Assembly: GCA_023511405.1 (NCBI GenBank)
Contig: JAIMBO010000007.1
Coordinates: 1-53,534, forward strand
Source: Rubrobacteraceae bacterium
GTDB lineage: Bacteria > Actinomycetota > Rubrobacteria > Rubrobacterales > Rubrobacteraceae
Direction: 5' to 3'
DNA: 53,534 nt
Of this stretch, positions 44,373 through 53,516 are shown piece after piece. The notes below the pieces were generated by a model. That model saw nothing but the letters and a program-made list of their open reading frames with translations, ran no database searches and had not been told where the DNA came from. The stretch's first letter is position 1. Each line of letters begins with the position of its first letter. Both the position numbers and the translations under genes were made by a program.

Positions 44373-45465
44373 CAAGGCCCTGGTCGTCCTGGAGGACGGG
44401 ACGGCCTTCCGGGGATGGAGTTTCGCCGGCGAGGGCGAGACGGCCGGCGAGGTGGTCTTCACGACGAGCATGGTCGGCTACCAGGAGACGATCACCGACC
44501 CCTCTTACCGGGGGCAGATCGTGCTGTTCACCTACCCCCTGATCGGCAACTACGGCGTCATCCCCGGCGACGAGGAATCCAGGCGGGTGCAGGCCGCGGG
44601 CGTTTTGGTGCGCGAGTACACCCCCTACCACAGCAACTGGGCGAGCGAGCGCTCGCTCGCGGAGATGCTCGATGAGGCCGGGGTGATCGGGGTAGAGGGC
44701 ATAGACACCCGCGCGCTCACCCGCCACATCCGCACGGCGGGTGCGATGCGCGGCGTGATCTCGACCGAGACCGACGACGTCCAGGCCCTCAGGGAGAAGG
44801 CCCGCTCCCACCCGCAGATGGTCGGGCTCGACCTCGCCTCTTCGAGCGCCCAGCTCACCGAGCCCACGCTGTTGCCCGCCATCGGCGAGGAGCGTTGCCG
44901 CATCGCCGCTCTCGACTACGGGGTGAAGGGTTCGATCTACCGCGAGCTCAGGAGCCGCGGCGCCTCGGTGCTCGCCCTGCCCGGCGCCACGCCCCCGCAG
45001 GAGATCCTCGCCTCCTCTCCCGACGGCCTCTTCCTCTCCAACGGTCCCGGCGACCCGGCGGCGCTCGAAGCGGCGATAGAGCGCCTCAAACCGCTGCTCG
45101 GTGAGCTACCGGTCTTCGGAATCTGCCTGGGGCACCAGCTCCTCGGGCTCGCGCTCGGCTGCGAGACGTACAAGATGCCCTTCGGGCACCACGGGGCGAA
45201 CCACCCGGTGAGGAACCTTTCGACCGGGCGCATCGAGATCACCTCGCAGAACCACGGTTTCGCGATCCGGGAGGAGACGATGCCCGAGGGCGTCGCGCTC
45301 ACCCACCGCAACCTCTACGACGGCACGGTCGAGGGGCTCCGCTGCGACGCCGCGGGCGCCTGGAGCGTGCAGTACCACCCCGAGTCGAGCCCCGGACCGC
45401 GCGACTCGGGCTACCTCTTCGACGAGTTCGTCGCGGCGGCCTCCGGCGGGAAGGTGGTGGCCTAG
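44356..45465 (+). CDS. carA: Carbamoyl-phosphate synthase small (glutaminase) chain
   Basis: 369 residues. N-terminal [27 protein letters not shown] with [18 protein letters not shown]; class I amidotransferase triad Cys in [15 protein letters not shown] and the His-Glu pair in [14 protein letters not shown]. Feeds ammonia to CarB. TTG 44356, start [15 protein letters not shown]. One base separates it from carB. Confidence 0.96.
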   Translation: MEYGRNKALVVLEDGTAFRGWSFAGEGETAGEVVFTTSMVGYQETITDPSYRGQIVLFTYPLIGNYGVIPGDEESRRVQAAGVLVREYTPYHSNWASERSLAEMLDEAGVIGVEGIDTRALTRHIRTAGAMRGVISTETDDVQALREKARSHPQMVGLDLASSSAQLTEPTLLPAIGEERCRIAALDYGVKGSIYRELRSRGASVLALPGATPPQEILASSPDGLFLSNGPGDPAALEAAIERLKPLLGELPVFGICLGHQLLGLALGCETYKMPFGHHGANHPVRNLSTGRIEITSQNHGFAIREETMPEGVALTHRNLYDGTVEGLRCDAAGAWSVQYHPESSPGPRDSGYLFDEFVAAASGGKVVA

Positions 45466-45466
45466 C

Positions 45467-48400
45467 ATGCCCCGGCGCGAAGACATAGAGAGCATACTCA
45501 TCATCGGCTCCGGGCCGATCGTGATCGGGCAGGCCGCCGAGTTCGACTACTCGGGCACCCAGGCCTGCCGCGCGCTGCGCGACGAGGGCTACCGGGTCAT
45601 CCTGGTCAACTCGAACCCGGCGACGATCATGACCGACCCCGAGGTGGCCGATACCACCTACATCGAGCCGCTCGACGCGGAGATGGTCGCGGAGATCCTG
45701 CGCCGCGAGCGGCCCGACGCCCTGCTCCCGACCCTGGGCGGCCAGACCGCCCTCAACATCTCCGTCGAGCTCTACGAGGCGGGCGTCCTCGACGAGCTCG
45801 GCGTGGAGCTGCTCGGGGCGTCGGTCGATTCGATCCGCAAGGCCGAGGACCGCGAGCTCTTCCACGACGCGATGGAGCGTATCGGCCTCAAGGTCCCCGA
45901 GAGCAGGACCGTGAAGAGCGTCGCCGAGGCCGAGGAGCTCGCCGAGAAGATCGGACTGCCCCTCATCATCCGCCCCAGCTTCACCCTGGGCGGCAAGGGC
46001 GGCTCGATGGCGACCACCCTCGAGGGGCTCCGGCGCTCGGTCGCCGAAGGGCTCGCCGCAAGCCCCGTCCACAGCGTCCTCGTCGAGCGCAGCATCGCCG
46101 GCTGGAAGGAGTTCGAGCTCGAGGTCATGCGCGACCTCGACGACAACGTCGTCATCATCTGCTCCATAGAGAACGTCGACCCCATGGGCGTCCACACCGG
46201 CGACTCCATCACCGTCGCCCCCGCCCAGACCCTCTCCGACAGGCAGTACCAGGCCCTCCGTACCGCAGCTATACGCATAATACGGGAGATCGGGGTACAG
46301 ACGGGGGGATCGAACATCCAGTTCGCAGTCGATCCGGGGAGCGACGACTTCTATGTGATCGAGATGAACCCGCGCGTCTCGCGTTCGAGTGCGCTGGCGA
46401 GCAAGGCGACGGGTTTTCCGATCGCGAAGATCGCGGCCAAGCTCGCTTGCGGGCTGAGGCTGGATGAGATCCCGAACGACATCACGGGGGTGACCCCGGC
46501 CTCCTTCGAGCCGGCGCTCGATTACGTGGTCACCAAGATCCCGCGCTTCGCGTTCGAGAAGTTCCCTGGGGCGGCGCCGCGGCTGACGACCCGGATGCAT
46601 TCGGTCGGGGAAGTGATGGCGGTCGGCAGGACGTTCACCGAGAGCCTCCTGAAGGCGATGGCGTCGCTCGAGGTCGAGCCGCAGGACGTAAAAGCCGAGC
46701 TCGACGAGCCGAACCCGTACCGCATCTTCGCCATCTTCGAGGCGCTTCGGGCCGGGATGGACATCCCCGAGATATACCGCAGGACCAGGATCGACCCGTT
46801 CTTCATCGCCTCGGTCGCCCGGATCGTCGCCGCCGAGGGGGCGGTGCAGCCCGAGATGCAGCCCGAGGAGCTGCTCGAGGCGAAGCGGGTCGGGCTCTCC
46901 GATGCGGCGATAGCCGCGGCGGCCGGGACCCGGACCGACGTGATCCGGGGCGTCAGGAGGATGCTCGGCATCCGGCCGACCTACAAGGCGGTCGACACCT
47001 GCGCCGCCGAGTTTCCGGCCCGCACGCCGTACTACTACTCCACCTACGAGGAGGAGGACGAGGTCGAGCGGGGGGAGAACCGTTCGATCGTGGTGCTCGG
47101 GAGCGGGCCGAACAGGATCGGGCAGGGGGTCGAGTTCGACTACGCCTGCGTGCACGCCAGCTACGCGATAAAGGAGAGCGGCTACGACGCGGTGATGGTC
47201 AACTCCAACCCCGAGACCGTCTCGACCGACTACGACACCTCGACCCGGCTCTACTTCGAGCCGCTCGACGCCGAGCACGTGCTCGAGGTCATCCGGAGGG
47301 AGAGGCCGGAGGGGGTCATCCTGCAGTTCGGCGGGCAGAGCCCCCTGAAGCTCGCGCGGGAGCTCGAGCGGGAGGGCGTGAGGATCCTCGGCACCCCCTC
47401 CGAGGCGATAGACCTCGCCGAGGACCGCTCCCGTTTCGGACGGCTCCTGGAGGAGCTTGGGATGCCGCACCCCCGCTTCGGTGCGGCCCGGAGCGCCGAG
47501 GAGGCCCGGGCGGTCGCGCGCGAGGTGGGCTACCCGGTCGTCGTCCGGCCCTCCTACGTGCTCGGGGGGCGCCGGATGGAGATCGTCTACACCGAGGAAG
47601 AACTGGACCGCTACCTGGAGTCGGAGGCCGGTGCCACGCCCGAGCACCCGACCCTCATCGACCGCTTCATGGAGGACCACGTCGAGGTGGACGTGGACGC
47701 GGTGTGCGACGGGGAGCGGGTCTACATCGGTGGGATCATGGAGCACATCGAGGAGGCCGGCGTCCACTCCGGGGATTCCTCGTGCGTCATACCCCCGATC
47801 ACGCTGCCGCGTCCGGTCGTGGCGAAGATCGAAGAGTACACCCGGAGCCTGGCGCTCGCGCTCGGCGTTGTCGGCCTGATGAACGTGCAGTACGTCGTGC
47901 GGGGCGAGGAGGTGCTCGTCATCGAGTGCAACCCGCGCGCCTCGCGCACGGTCCCGTTCGTCTCCAAGGCGACCGGGGTGCCGCTCGCCAAGATCGCCAC
48001 CCGCGTCCTGCTCGGCGAGAAGCTCGCGGAGATGCGGCTCGAGGGGAGCCGTCCGGAGCACTTCTCGGTCAAGGCGCCGGTCCTGCCGTTCGAGCGGTTT
48101 GCGGACGTGGACCCGCTGCTCGGCCCCGAGATGCGCTCGACCGGGGAGACGATGGGCATAGACGAGACCTTCGGCGGGGCGTTCGCCAAAGCCCTCTCCG
48201 CGGCAGGGCAGCCGCTGCCGGTCTCCGGTAGGGTCTACGTCTCGGTCAACGACCGGGACAAGCGGGCCGTGGTCCTGCTGGCGCGGGCGTTCGCCGACCT
48301 GGGGTTCGAGATCCTGGCGAGCGAGGGGACCGCGGAGGTATTGCGCAGCAACGGCCTCTCCGTCGGGGTGGTGCCCAAGATCGGGGAGCCGGGGAAGGAC

Positions 48401-48637
48401 GTGCTCGCGCTCATCGAGGCGGGGGAGGTGGACCTGATCGTGAACACCCCCGGCGGGCGGGGGCGTCGGGAGCGCACCGACGGCTACGCGATAAGGCGCG
48501 GGGCGCTCATGCACGGGGTGCCGTGCATAACCACGCTCTCGGCGGCCGCCGCGGCGGTGCAGGGGATAGAGTCGAAGATCCGGGGCAAGGCCCGCAGCGT
48601 GCGTGCGCTGCAGGGTTTGTATCCCGCCAGAGCGTGA
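45467..48637 (+). CDS. carB: Carbamoyl-phosphate synthase large chain
   Basis: 1,056 residues, two homologous ATP-grasp halves: [25 protein letters not shown] at the N-terminus and [25 protein letters not shown] near residue 545; Gly-rich ATP loops [13 protein letters not shown] and [16 protein letters not shown]-terminal MGS-like allosteric domain ([18 protein letters not shown]). Serves pyrimidine and arginine supply. A very long antisense frame (minus strand, 45299-49573) is a codon-bias shadow. Confidence 0.97.
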   Translation: MPRREDIESILIIGSGPIVIGQAAEFDYSGTQACRALRDEGYRVILVNSNPATIMTDPEVADTTYIEPLDAEMVAEILRRERPDALLPTLGGQTALNISVELYEAGVLDELGVELLGASVDSIRKAEDRELFHDAMERIGLKVPESRTVKSVAEAEELAEKIGLPLIIRPSFTLGGKGGSMATTLEGLRRSVAEGLAASPVHSVLVERSIAGWKEFELEVMRDLDDNVVIICSIENVDPMGVHTGDSITVAPAQTLSDRQYQALRTAAIRIIREIGVQTGGSNIQFAVDPGSDDFYVIEMNPRVSRSSALASKATGFPIAKIAAKLACGLRLDEIPNDITGVTPASFEPALDYVVTKIPRFAFEKFPGAAPRLTTRMHSVGEVMAVGRTFTESLLKAMASLEVEPQDVKAELDEPNPYRIFAIFEALRAGMDIPEIYRRTRIDPFFIASVARIVAAEGAVQPEMQPEELLEAKRVGLSDAAIAAAAGTRTDVIRGVRRMLGIRPTYKAVDTCAAEFPARTPYYYSTYEEEDEVERGENRSIVVLGSGPNRIGQGVEFDYACVHASYAIKESGYDAVMVNSNPETVSTDYDTSTRLYFEPLDAEHVLEVIRRERPEGVILQFGGQSPLKLARELEREGVRILGTPSEAIDLAEDRSRFGRLLEELGMPHPRFGAARSAEEARAVAREVGYPVVVRPSYVLGGRRMEIVYTEEELDRYLESEAGATPEHPTLIDRFMEDHVEVDVDAVCDGERVYIGGIMEHIEEAGVHSGDSSCVIPPITLPRPVVAKIEEYTRSLALALGVVGLMNVQYVVRGEEVLVIECNPRASRTVPFVSKATGVPLAKIATRVLLGEKLAEMRLEGSRPEHFSVKAPVLPFERFADVDPLLGPEMRSTGETMGIDETFGGAFAKALSAAGQPLPVSGRVYVSVNDRDKRAVVLLARAFADLGFEILASEGTAEVLRSNGLSVGVVPKIGEPGKDVLALIEAGEVDLIVNTPGGRGRRERTDGYAIRRGALMHGVPCITTLSAAAAAVQGIESKIRGKARSVRALQGLYPARA

Positions 48638-49377
48638 GGCTGCGCGAGGCGGAGATCGTCTCTCGCGAGGACCTGGGCTCCCACCGTCTGCTCCGGTGTC
48701 GCTGGCGGGGCGAAGTCCCCTCGCCCGGGCAGTTCCTGATGGTCCGTCCCGGGGGGAGCACCCTTTCTTACGACCCCTTCCTCTCGCGACCCTTCTTCGT
48801 CCACGACTTCGAGGGGGACGTTGTCTCTCTTTTGTTCGAGGTCCGCGGCCGGGGCACCGAACTTCTCGCCCGCGAGGAGGGGGATCTGCTCCTCGGTGGG
48901 CCGCTCGGGCGCGGCTACCCGCTCCCGGAGGCGGGGCCGGTCGCGCTCGTCGGCGGGGGGGTGTGGGTCTCTCCGCTCGGGTTCCTCGCCCGGCGCCTGG
49001 AGGAGCTGGGTGTGGAGCACGAGGTCTTCCTGGAAGTGCCGGCTGGTGCTCCAGAGGCCTACGTGGAGGGGCTGCGCGGCCTGTTCCCGGGGGCGGAGCT
49101 CGTACCGACCGGGCCCGATGGTCCCCCGGGAGCCCTGCTCGGGGCCATCGGGGACCTCTCGCGCTACCGCGCGCTCTACGCCAGCGGCCCGGCGGCCACC
49201 CTGCGGGCGGTGGCCGGAGCCGGCGTCCCCGCGTACCTCGCCGTGCGCGAGCGGATGGCCTGCGGCACCGGCGCCTGCCGGGGCTGCGCCGTCCCGGTTC
49301 GCCGCCCGGGCGGCCTCTCCTACGCCCGGGCCTGTGCGGAGGGGCCGGTCTTCGCCGCAGAGGAGATCGCGTGGTGA
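48634..49377 (+). CDS. pyrK: Dihydroorotate dehydrogenase electron-transfer subunit PyrK
   Basis: 247 residues. Ferredoxin-reductase-like FAD/NAD module followed by the [2Fe-2S] cluster loop with four Cys in [17 protein letters not shown] and [11 protein letters not shown]. The FAD-binding RPFFVHD replaces the more usual RPLSI, a mild divergence. Passes electrons from PyrD FMN to NAD. GTGA overlaps with carB and pyrD. Confidence 0.93.
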   Translation: MRLREAEIVSREDLGSHRLLRCRWRGEVPSPGQFLMVRPGGSTLSYDPFLSRPFFVHDFEGDVVSLLFEVRGRGTELLAREEGDLLLGGPLGRGYPLPEAGPVALVGGGVWVSPLGFLARRLEELGVEHEVFLEVPAGAPEAYVEGLRGLFPGAELVPTGPDGPPGALLGAIGDLSRYRALYASGPAATLRAVAGAGVPAYLAVRERMACGTGACRGCAVPVRRPGGLSYARACAEGPVFAAEEIAW

Positions 49378-50279
49378 GGGAAACCCTCGAGGTCGAGCTG
49401 TGCGGCCTCCGGCTGCGCACCCCGCTCGTCCCGGCGGCGGGCACGCTTTCCAGAGAGGAGCTGCCGGAGGTCGCGGGGGCATTCGGGGCCGTGCTGCCGA
49501 AGACGGTGACGCTCGAGCCGCGCCCGGGCAACCCTCCTCCCCGGATAGCCGAGGCCCCATCCGGCATGATCAACTCGATCGGGCTCGAGAACCCCGGGCT
49601 GGACGCCTTCCTCTCGGAGCTCGACCTCTACGACGTCGGGCTCCCCGTCTTCGTCTCGGTCGCGGGGGAGACGCCCGGGGAGTTCGCCCGGGTGTGCCGG
49701 AGGCTCGCGGGTGACGAACGGGTGGCCGCCGTGGAGCTGAACCTCTCCTGCCCCAACACCGAGAGGGGAGAAGAGACTTTCTGCTCGCATCCCCCCTCCG
49801 TCGAGGAGGTGGTCTCGGCCTGCCGGGAGGCTATGCCGCAGAAACCCCTCTTCGCCAAGCTCGCGAGCGAGCGGGTCCTGGAGAACTCTTTAGCAGCCGG
49901 GCGCGCCGGGGCCGACGCCGTGACGCTCATAAACACCATCCCGGCGCTCGCGGTGGACGCCCGCACGCGGCGGGTCTTCCTCGCGGGCGGCCTCTCCGGA
50001 CCCGCGATAAAGCCCGTGGCGCTCCGCTGCGTCCACCAGGTCTCCCGCACCGTGGAGGTCCCGGTCATCGGCTGCGGCGGCGTCGTGAGCGGCACCGACG
50101 TCGCCGAGTTCATGCTCGCCGGGGCCACGGCCGTCCAGGTGGGCTCCGGGAGCTTCGTCAGGGATGTGCGTGAGATCCTGGAAGGGTTTTTATCCTACCT
50201 GGAGGAGAACGGCCTGCGTGCCCGCGACCTTACGGCAGGTTCAGTACCGCTGCGGCGGCCGGTAGGGCCACCTCCCTGA
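49374..50279 (+). CDS. pyrD: Dihydroorotate dehydrogenase, class 1B catalytic subunit
   Basis: 301 residues. FMN barrel with VPAAGTLSREELPEVAGAFGAVLPKTVTLEPR, SIGLENPGLDAFL, the active-site Cys in VELNLSCPNTERG, VTLINTIPALAVD and PVIGCGGVVSGTDVAEFMLAGATAVQVGSG. Partners PyrK. GTG 49374 overlaps the pyrK stop; GTG 49371 also possible. No pyrF or pyrE follows, so the last two steps are encoded elsewhere. Its end overlaps the convergent TetR gene by 50 bases. Confidence 0.95.
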   Translation: MRETLEVELCGLRLRTPLVPAAGTLSREELPEVAGAFGAVLPKTVTLEPRPGNPPPRIAEAPSGMINSIGLENPGLDAFLSELDLYDVGLPVFVSVAGETPGEFARVCRRLAGDERVAAVELNLSCPNTERGEETFCSHPPSVEEVVSACREAMPQKPLFAKLASERVLENSLAAGRAGADAVTLINTIPALAVDARTRRVFLAGGLSGPAIKPVALRCVHQVSRTVEVPVIGCGGVVSGTDVAEFMLAGATAVQVGSGSFVRDVREILEGFLSYLEENGLRARDLTAGSVPLRRPVGPPP

Positions 50280-50765
50280 CGGTCTGCTCATCAGCTTCGG
50301 GGAAGGAGATCACCGCCGAGCGCAGCACCCATAGCGCGCCATCGGCCCGTATCATCTGCTTGAGGTCAGCTCCCTCTCCGGCCACCTGTTCTCGCAGCCG
50401 CCGCATCAACTCCACAACCTTCTCGCCTACGCCGGGACGGGTACGCACCGAGAGATCCGTAGCCAGCAAAAGGTGGCCAGGTCCCGCTCTGCGAGCATGA
50501 TCTCCAGGTACCCTTCCAGCAGTTCCTTCTGTCCGGGACGCCTCTTTAGGAGCTCCTCCACCCTCCCGAAAGAAGGTTCGAAGAGGGCGCAAAGCAGCTC
50601 GTCTTTGGACCTGAAGTGGTGATAGAGTCCCGCCTTGCTGATCCCGACATTCTCCGCGATCTCTGACATCGAGGTGCCCTTGAACCCACGCTCTCGGAAC
50701 GACCTCAACGCGACCCCGAGGATCTGCGCCTCGCGTACCTTCCCGGGTAACCTCGTCCTTCCCAC
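50230..50765 (-). pseudogene. TetR-family regulator, frameshifted
   Basis: Two frames together make one TetR protein of ~178 residues. The first (from ATG at 50765) gives KVREAQILGVALRSFRERGF and GTSMSEIAENVGISKAGLYHHFRSKDEL, a complete TetR helix-turn-helix, and runs to LAERDLATF near 50475. The second frame then supplies LLATDLSVRTRPG to VALPAAAAVLNLP. Adding one T to the TTTT run (minus strand, near 50470) joins them exactly. It is therefore either a recent one-base deletion or a homopolymer base-call error. Divergent from the MauE-like remnant, with a likely operator between. Confidence 0.8.
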
Positions 50766-50866
50766 TTCTTACACCTCCGCCGCTGCTCCACTGCCTGCCC
50801 ATTCGCTCATGTCTTGTCTACTTCAACCATTCTTGTAGTGTAAGGACGAGATCTTAGCAGACGCCC

Positions 50867-50915
50867 TTGATAGTAATGATGCGATTGAGACATAATCTTA
50901 CCGGTAGGACGGTAA
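50867..50915 (+). promoter_or_regulatory. Promoter with TetR-type operator
   Basis: TTGATA (50867-50872), 18 bases, CATAAT (50891-50896). Immediately downstream TTACCG-N6-CGGTAA (50898-50915) is a perfect inverted repeat covering the expected start site, where a TetR dimer would block transcription of the downstream genes. Confidence 0.6.
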
Positions 50916-50940
50916 CAAGGATAAGGGTGTCATCGTGGAG

Positions 50941-51048
50941 ATGGCGGAGCTTGGGGCGTACGCCGCGAGGTTCTTCCTGGCTGCGGTGTTCGTTGCGGCT
51001 GGACTGTCAAAACTCTTCAGGACTGTTGAGTTCGAGCGTGCGGTATAG
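50941..51048 (+). pseudogene. MauE/DoxX-like membrane protein, N-terminal remnant
   Basis: 35 codons: MAELGAYAARFFLAAVFVAAGLSKLF then RTVEFERAV and a stop. This is the first helix and signature (A-G-x-x-K-L) of the MauE/DoxX-type quinone- or thiol-linked membrane proteins, which normally have ~130-180 residues in four helices. The rest is missing; the next gene's ribosome-binding site follows directly, so the gene was cut by deletion rather than by a point change. GTG 50935 may be the original start. Confidence 0.65.
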
Positions 51049-51063
51049 AAGGAGAGGAAGCCT

Positions 51064-51289
51064 TATGCTCAGGAGATGGATCACCCTGGTAATCTCCTGC
51101 GGGTTAGCCGTTGCGGTAGCGTTGCCCGTGATGGGTGCTACTCATAAAGCCACCCTCAAGCCGAGCAGTTCTGCGTGCAATTCTTCGTTTGATCCCTACA
51201 ACGTTTCCCGCCTTTTCCTGCAAGCCTGTGGAATCCGCATCTTTCCACGTCAGGCGGTAAAGACACTTTCCGATGGTGGCAAAGTTTAG
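51064..51289 (+). CDS. N-terminal part of a secreted G1-like peptidase (interrupted by frameshift)
   Basis: 74 codons: signal peptide MLRRWITLVISCGLAVAVALPVMGA, then a segment with CNSSFDPYNVSRLFLQACGI and AVKTLSDGG that recurs in the lipoprotein at 52030. It stops at TAG 51287-51289. Removing one T from TTT (51285-51287) would continue the frame into the catalytic part at 51290 onward as GGKVSGRSANWYRLGSSNWSGF. AAGGAG lies upstream of ATG 51064. Best read as the 5' part of one gene. Confidence 0.65.
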
Positions 51290-51968
51290 TGGCAGATCTG
51301 CAAATTGGTACAGGTTAGGTTCAAGCAATTGGTCTGGATTCGAAACCAAAGCCGCCTCGGGCAATCGGTACCGTTCCGCGCTAGGGCGTTGGTACGAGCC
51401 TCATTTCTATCACAGCGCCTGCAGATCGAACGCCGAAGTGACCTGGGTTGGCCTTGGTGGCAGTGCCCGGCCGAGAAATGTGCTGGGTCAAGACGGGAAG
51501 GCCTGGCATCTGCAAGGAGTTAAGCTGCATCAGAGCTGGACCGAATTACTTCCAAAGCAGAAAACCGCCATTCCCCAGCGGATAAAAGCAACCCCAGGTG
51601 GATTGTTCGAAGCATATGTGAAGCGTTGCAATGGCGGCTTTCATTTCCTGCTCTATAACATCTACACCGGTGAGGGAACTACCATCGATGCTCCTTATAG
51701 TCGCTACAACGGGAGGACTGCGGAGGCTATCGTCGAACGCCCGACCTACGTCTACTCTAATGGAAGCACCTCGCTTGCAAACCTCAGCAACTTCAGGAAG
51801 TTGAGGTTCAAGGGAGCGTGGGTGAATGGATCCAGCGCCTCCAACCGTATCGGACGCTATCCCCACCACAAAATAACTATGAGCAGTAGCCGTCATGTGC
51901 TGTCCAAACCCAATAACCTCTACAATGGTGGGAAGAGTTTCTCTGTTGTCCAATATCATTGCCGTTGA
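51273..51968 (+). CDS. Peptidase G1 (eqolisin)-like catalytic domain
   Basis: 231 codons in the +1 frame relative to the upstream part. Resembles the glutamic peptidase G1 beta-sandwich: SSNWSGF (17-23), AEVTWVGLGG (54-63), VLGQDG with candidate catalytic Gln73, WTELLP (89-94) and TAEAIVERP (139-147) holding the candidate catalytic Glu. G1 enzymes are secreted acid proteases, best known in fungi, with bacterial relatives. ATG 51273 has no ribosome-binding site and would lack an export signal, so it is probably the 3' part of the gene starting at 51064. GC content is well below the core genes. Confidence 0.6.
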   Translation: MVAKFSGRSANWYRLGSSNWSGFETKAASGNRYRSALGRWYEPHFYHSACRSNAEVTWVGLGGSARPRNVLGQDGKAWHLQGVKLHQSWTELLPKQKTAIPQRIKATPGGLFEAYVKRCNGGFHFLLYNIYTGEGTTIDAPYSRYNGRTAEAIVERPTYVYSNGSTSLANLSNFRKLRFKGAWVNGSSASNRIGRYPHHKITMSSSRHVLSKPNNLYNGGKSFSVVQYHCR

Positions 51969-52029
51969 GGAAACTGAAGGGGGTTGGTGTGGTAAGATAA
52001 GCGAAACTCATGAAACGAAAGATACGAAA

Positions 52030-53091
52030 ATGTCTGTGAAGCAGGATGAGCCGGAGCAGAAGCGCGCTTCCGGTGCCCAGCACGGAGTTGCTGTGAAATG
52101 GATGTTACTTGGGGCCATTCTGATCGCCGTATTGGCAACAGGATGCTCGGTGACCCGTGCGAGTTCTCCCCAGGGACATAGCCATCAGAGCAAAGCTCAC
52201 TCTGGAGCGATCACTTTGACCGCAAACAAGAAGTGCCCGAGTTCGGCACCCACAGCTGTGTCGAATGAGGGTGTGGATCTGTCCGGAAAGCTAGTGCCGT
52301 CTGGAGCCAATCGTCTCAAGATTTGCCGCTACAGCGGCCCCATCTCTAAATCTCATGTCCCTCTCATAAGCTCTGCGATGATTAACTCGCCAAAGCGGGT
52401 GGAGCGATTTGCGCGATTGCTGGACTCGTTCTCTCCTGCCCCGCACACGCTGACGTGCCCGAATGAAACCCGCAAGAAGTCAGCCGTGGCGGTATTTTCC
52501 TACCCAAACCGCTCGCACGACGTGGCTATCGACATTCACCTCGCCGGGTGTGCGGTGGCCTCCAACGGCAAGCATGCCTACGTCCCAACCGGCAGTCAGT
52601 GGGATAAGCTCTCAAAAGAGGTAAACAGGCTAGCTTCGGTTTCTGGAGATCATCATAATCCTGGCAGGCACGCCTCAATAGGCAACAAAGGAAGAGTTGT
52701 GGATAAGCTGAGATGCAACTCTTCATATGACCCATACGAGGTTCCTCGCTCTTTCCTGAAGAAATGCGGTATCAAGATCTATCCGCTCAAAGCCGTCAAG
52801 AAGCTTCCTGATAGGGGTAGGGAATACATCTATCGGGCGGAGGGTGTGAAACAGATTTACAAGATCCCTCCAGAAAGCTTCAACCCGTTGAAGGCAAGTC
52901 CCAAACAGCTCGACGAGTACGGCTTCCCTCCCAGGCCCTCTGGTGGACCGGAGCTGAAGCAGTGGAAGCGGATGGCGGAAAACTTTCACTTCGTCAAGCC
53001 ACCACCGTACCTGGTCAAGGGCGAGTTCTCGGGTGCAGGTTCCTTTTCCGGAGACTCGAGCAAAGGCTCAACAGGAGCCAGCGGCAGGTAA
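52030..53091 (+). CDS. Lipoprotein sharing the G1-peptidase leader segments but lacking the catalytic domain
   Basis: 353 residues from ATG 52030. Basic start, hydrophobic LLGAILIAV, lipobox LATGC (Cys39). Residues ~60-215 resemble actinobacterial lipoproteins of the CP...ICRYSGP...GCAVASNG type. From ~228, CNSSYDPYEVPRSFLKKCGIKIYPLKAVKKLPDRG matches the N-terminal part of the peptidase at 51064, then FNPLKASPKQLDEYGFPPRP, a segment that I associate with the prodomains of bacterial G1-like proteins. It ends in a Gly/Ser-rich tail with no catalytic domain. May be a chaperone, inhibitor or a deletion product. Lower GC than core genes. Confidence 0.7.
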   Translation: MSVKQDEPEQKRASGAQHGVAVKWMLLGAILIAVLATGCSVTRASSPQGHSHQSKAHSGAITLTANKKCPSSAPTAVSNEGVDLSGKLVPSGANRLKICRYSGPISKSHVPLISSAMINSPKRVERFARLLDSFSPAPHTLTCPNETRKKSAVAVFSYPNRSHDVAIDIHLAGCAVASNGKHAYVPTGSQWDKLSKEVNRLASVSGDHHNPGRHASIGNKGRVVDKLRCNSSYDPYEVPRSFLKKCGIKIYPLKAVKKLPDRGREYIYRAEGVKQIYKIPPESFNPLKASPKQLDEYGFPPRPSGGPELKQWKRMAENFHFVKPPPYLVKGEFSGAGSFSGDSSKGSTGASGR

Positions 53092-53131
53092 GACAAGAGG
53101 AAATATCCAGATCTTGCCAAACAAACAATAG

Positions 53132-53163
53132 GGAGCAGTGTTAGGGTACCCTAACACTGCTCC
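53132..53163. terminator. Perfect 32-bp palindrome after the lipoprotein gene
   Basis: GGAGCAGTGTTAGGGT (53132-53147) is followed directly by its reverse complement (53148-53163), with no spacer; as RNA it would give a 14-bp stem and a four-base loop. It lies 40 bases after the stop, so termination is the simplest role, but there is no T-run, and a perfect palindrome could also be a protein-binding site. Confidence 0.6.
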
Positions 53164-53498
53164 AACTTGGTTATATGGAATAGTAACCGCTATAGGAAGC
53201 ACAAGCACTTCGTTTTGGTAGATGGGGTTCCGAGCGCTTCCAGCAGCACACAACCCATACAGCGGATACGAAGGCATCAAAAAATGGGGCACTTTGAACA
53301 GCTTTGAGAGCCCTCAAGGGCAGGGATTCCTGGCGTTGGATTTTTCACGGCGTCCAGGAGCCCGAAAACCTGCATGATCATCCATTAAAATGCAATTCTA
53401 TTCGCTCGATTTCCGAGAAAGGTGTCGGCAGTACCAAGCCGGGGTTATCCTTGCGGATCGATGACCTTCATTGCTACGCGTTCGTCGGGGAGATCGAA
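53164..53498. other. Low-GC intergenic region at the right end
   Basis: No gene found in any frame. TCCTGG and CCAGGA arms enclose a T-rich loop around 53328-53356, a possible hairpin. Otherwise nothing recognisable. Confidence 0.4.
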
Positions 53499-53507
53499 TG
53501 GTATAAT
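53499..53507 (+). promoter_or_regulatory. Extended -10 promoter for a gene beyond the right edge
   Basis: TGGTATAAT is a perfect extended -10 (TGnTATAAT). No good -35 is present at 16-18 bases, which an extended -10 can tolerate. An ATG follows at 53517, so the mRNA would be almost leaderless. Confidence 0.5.
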
Positions 53508-53516
53508 CCCGTATCA

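Noticed and set aside
45299-49573. A 1,424-codon open frame on the minus strand across carB, pyrK and part of pyrD
   Set aside because: Codon-bias shadow of GC-rich genes; no domain is recognisable, whereas the plus strand has complete, conserved enzymes.
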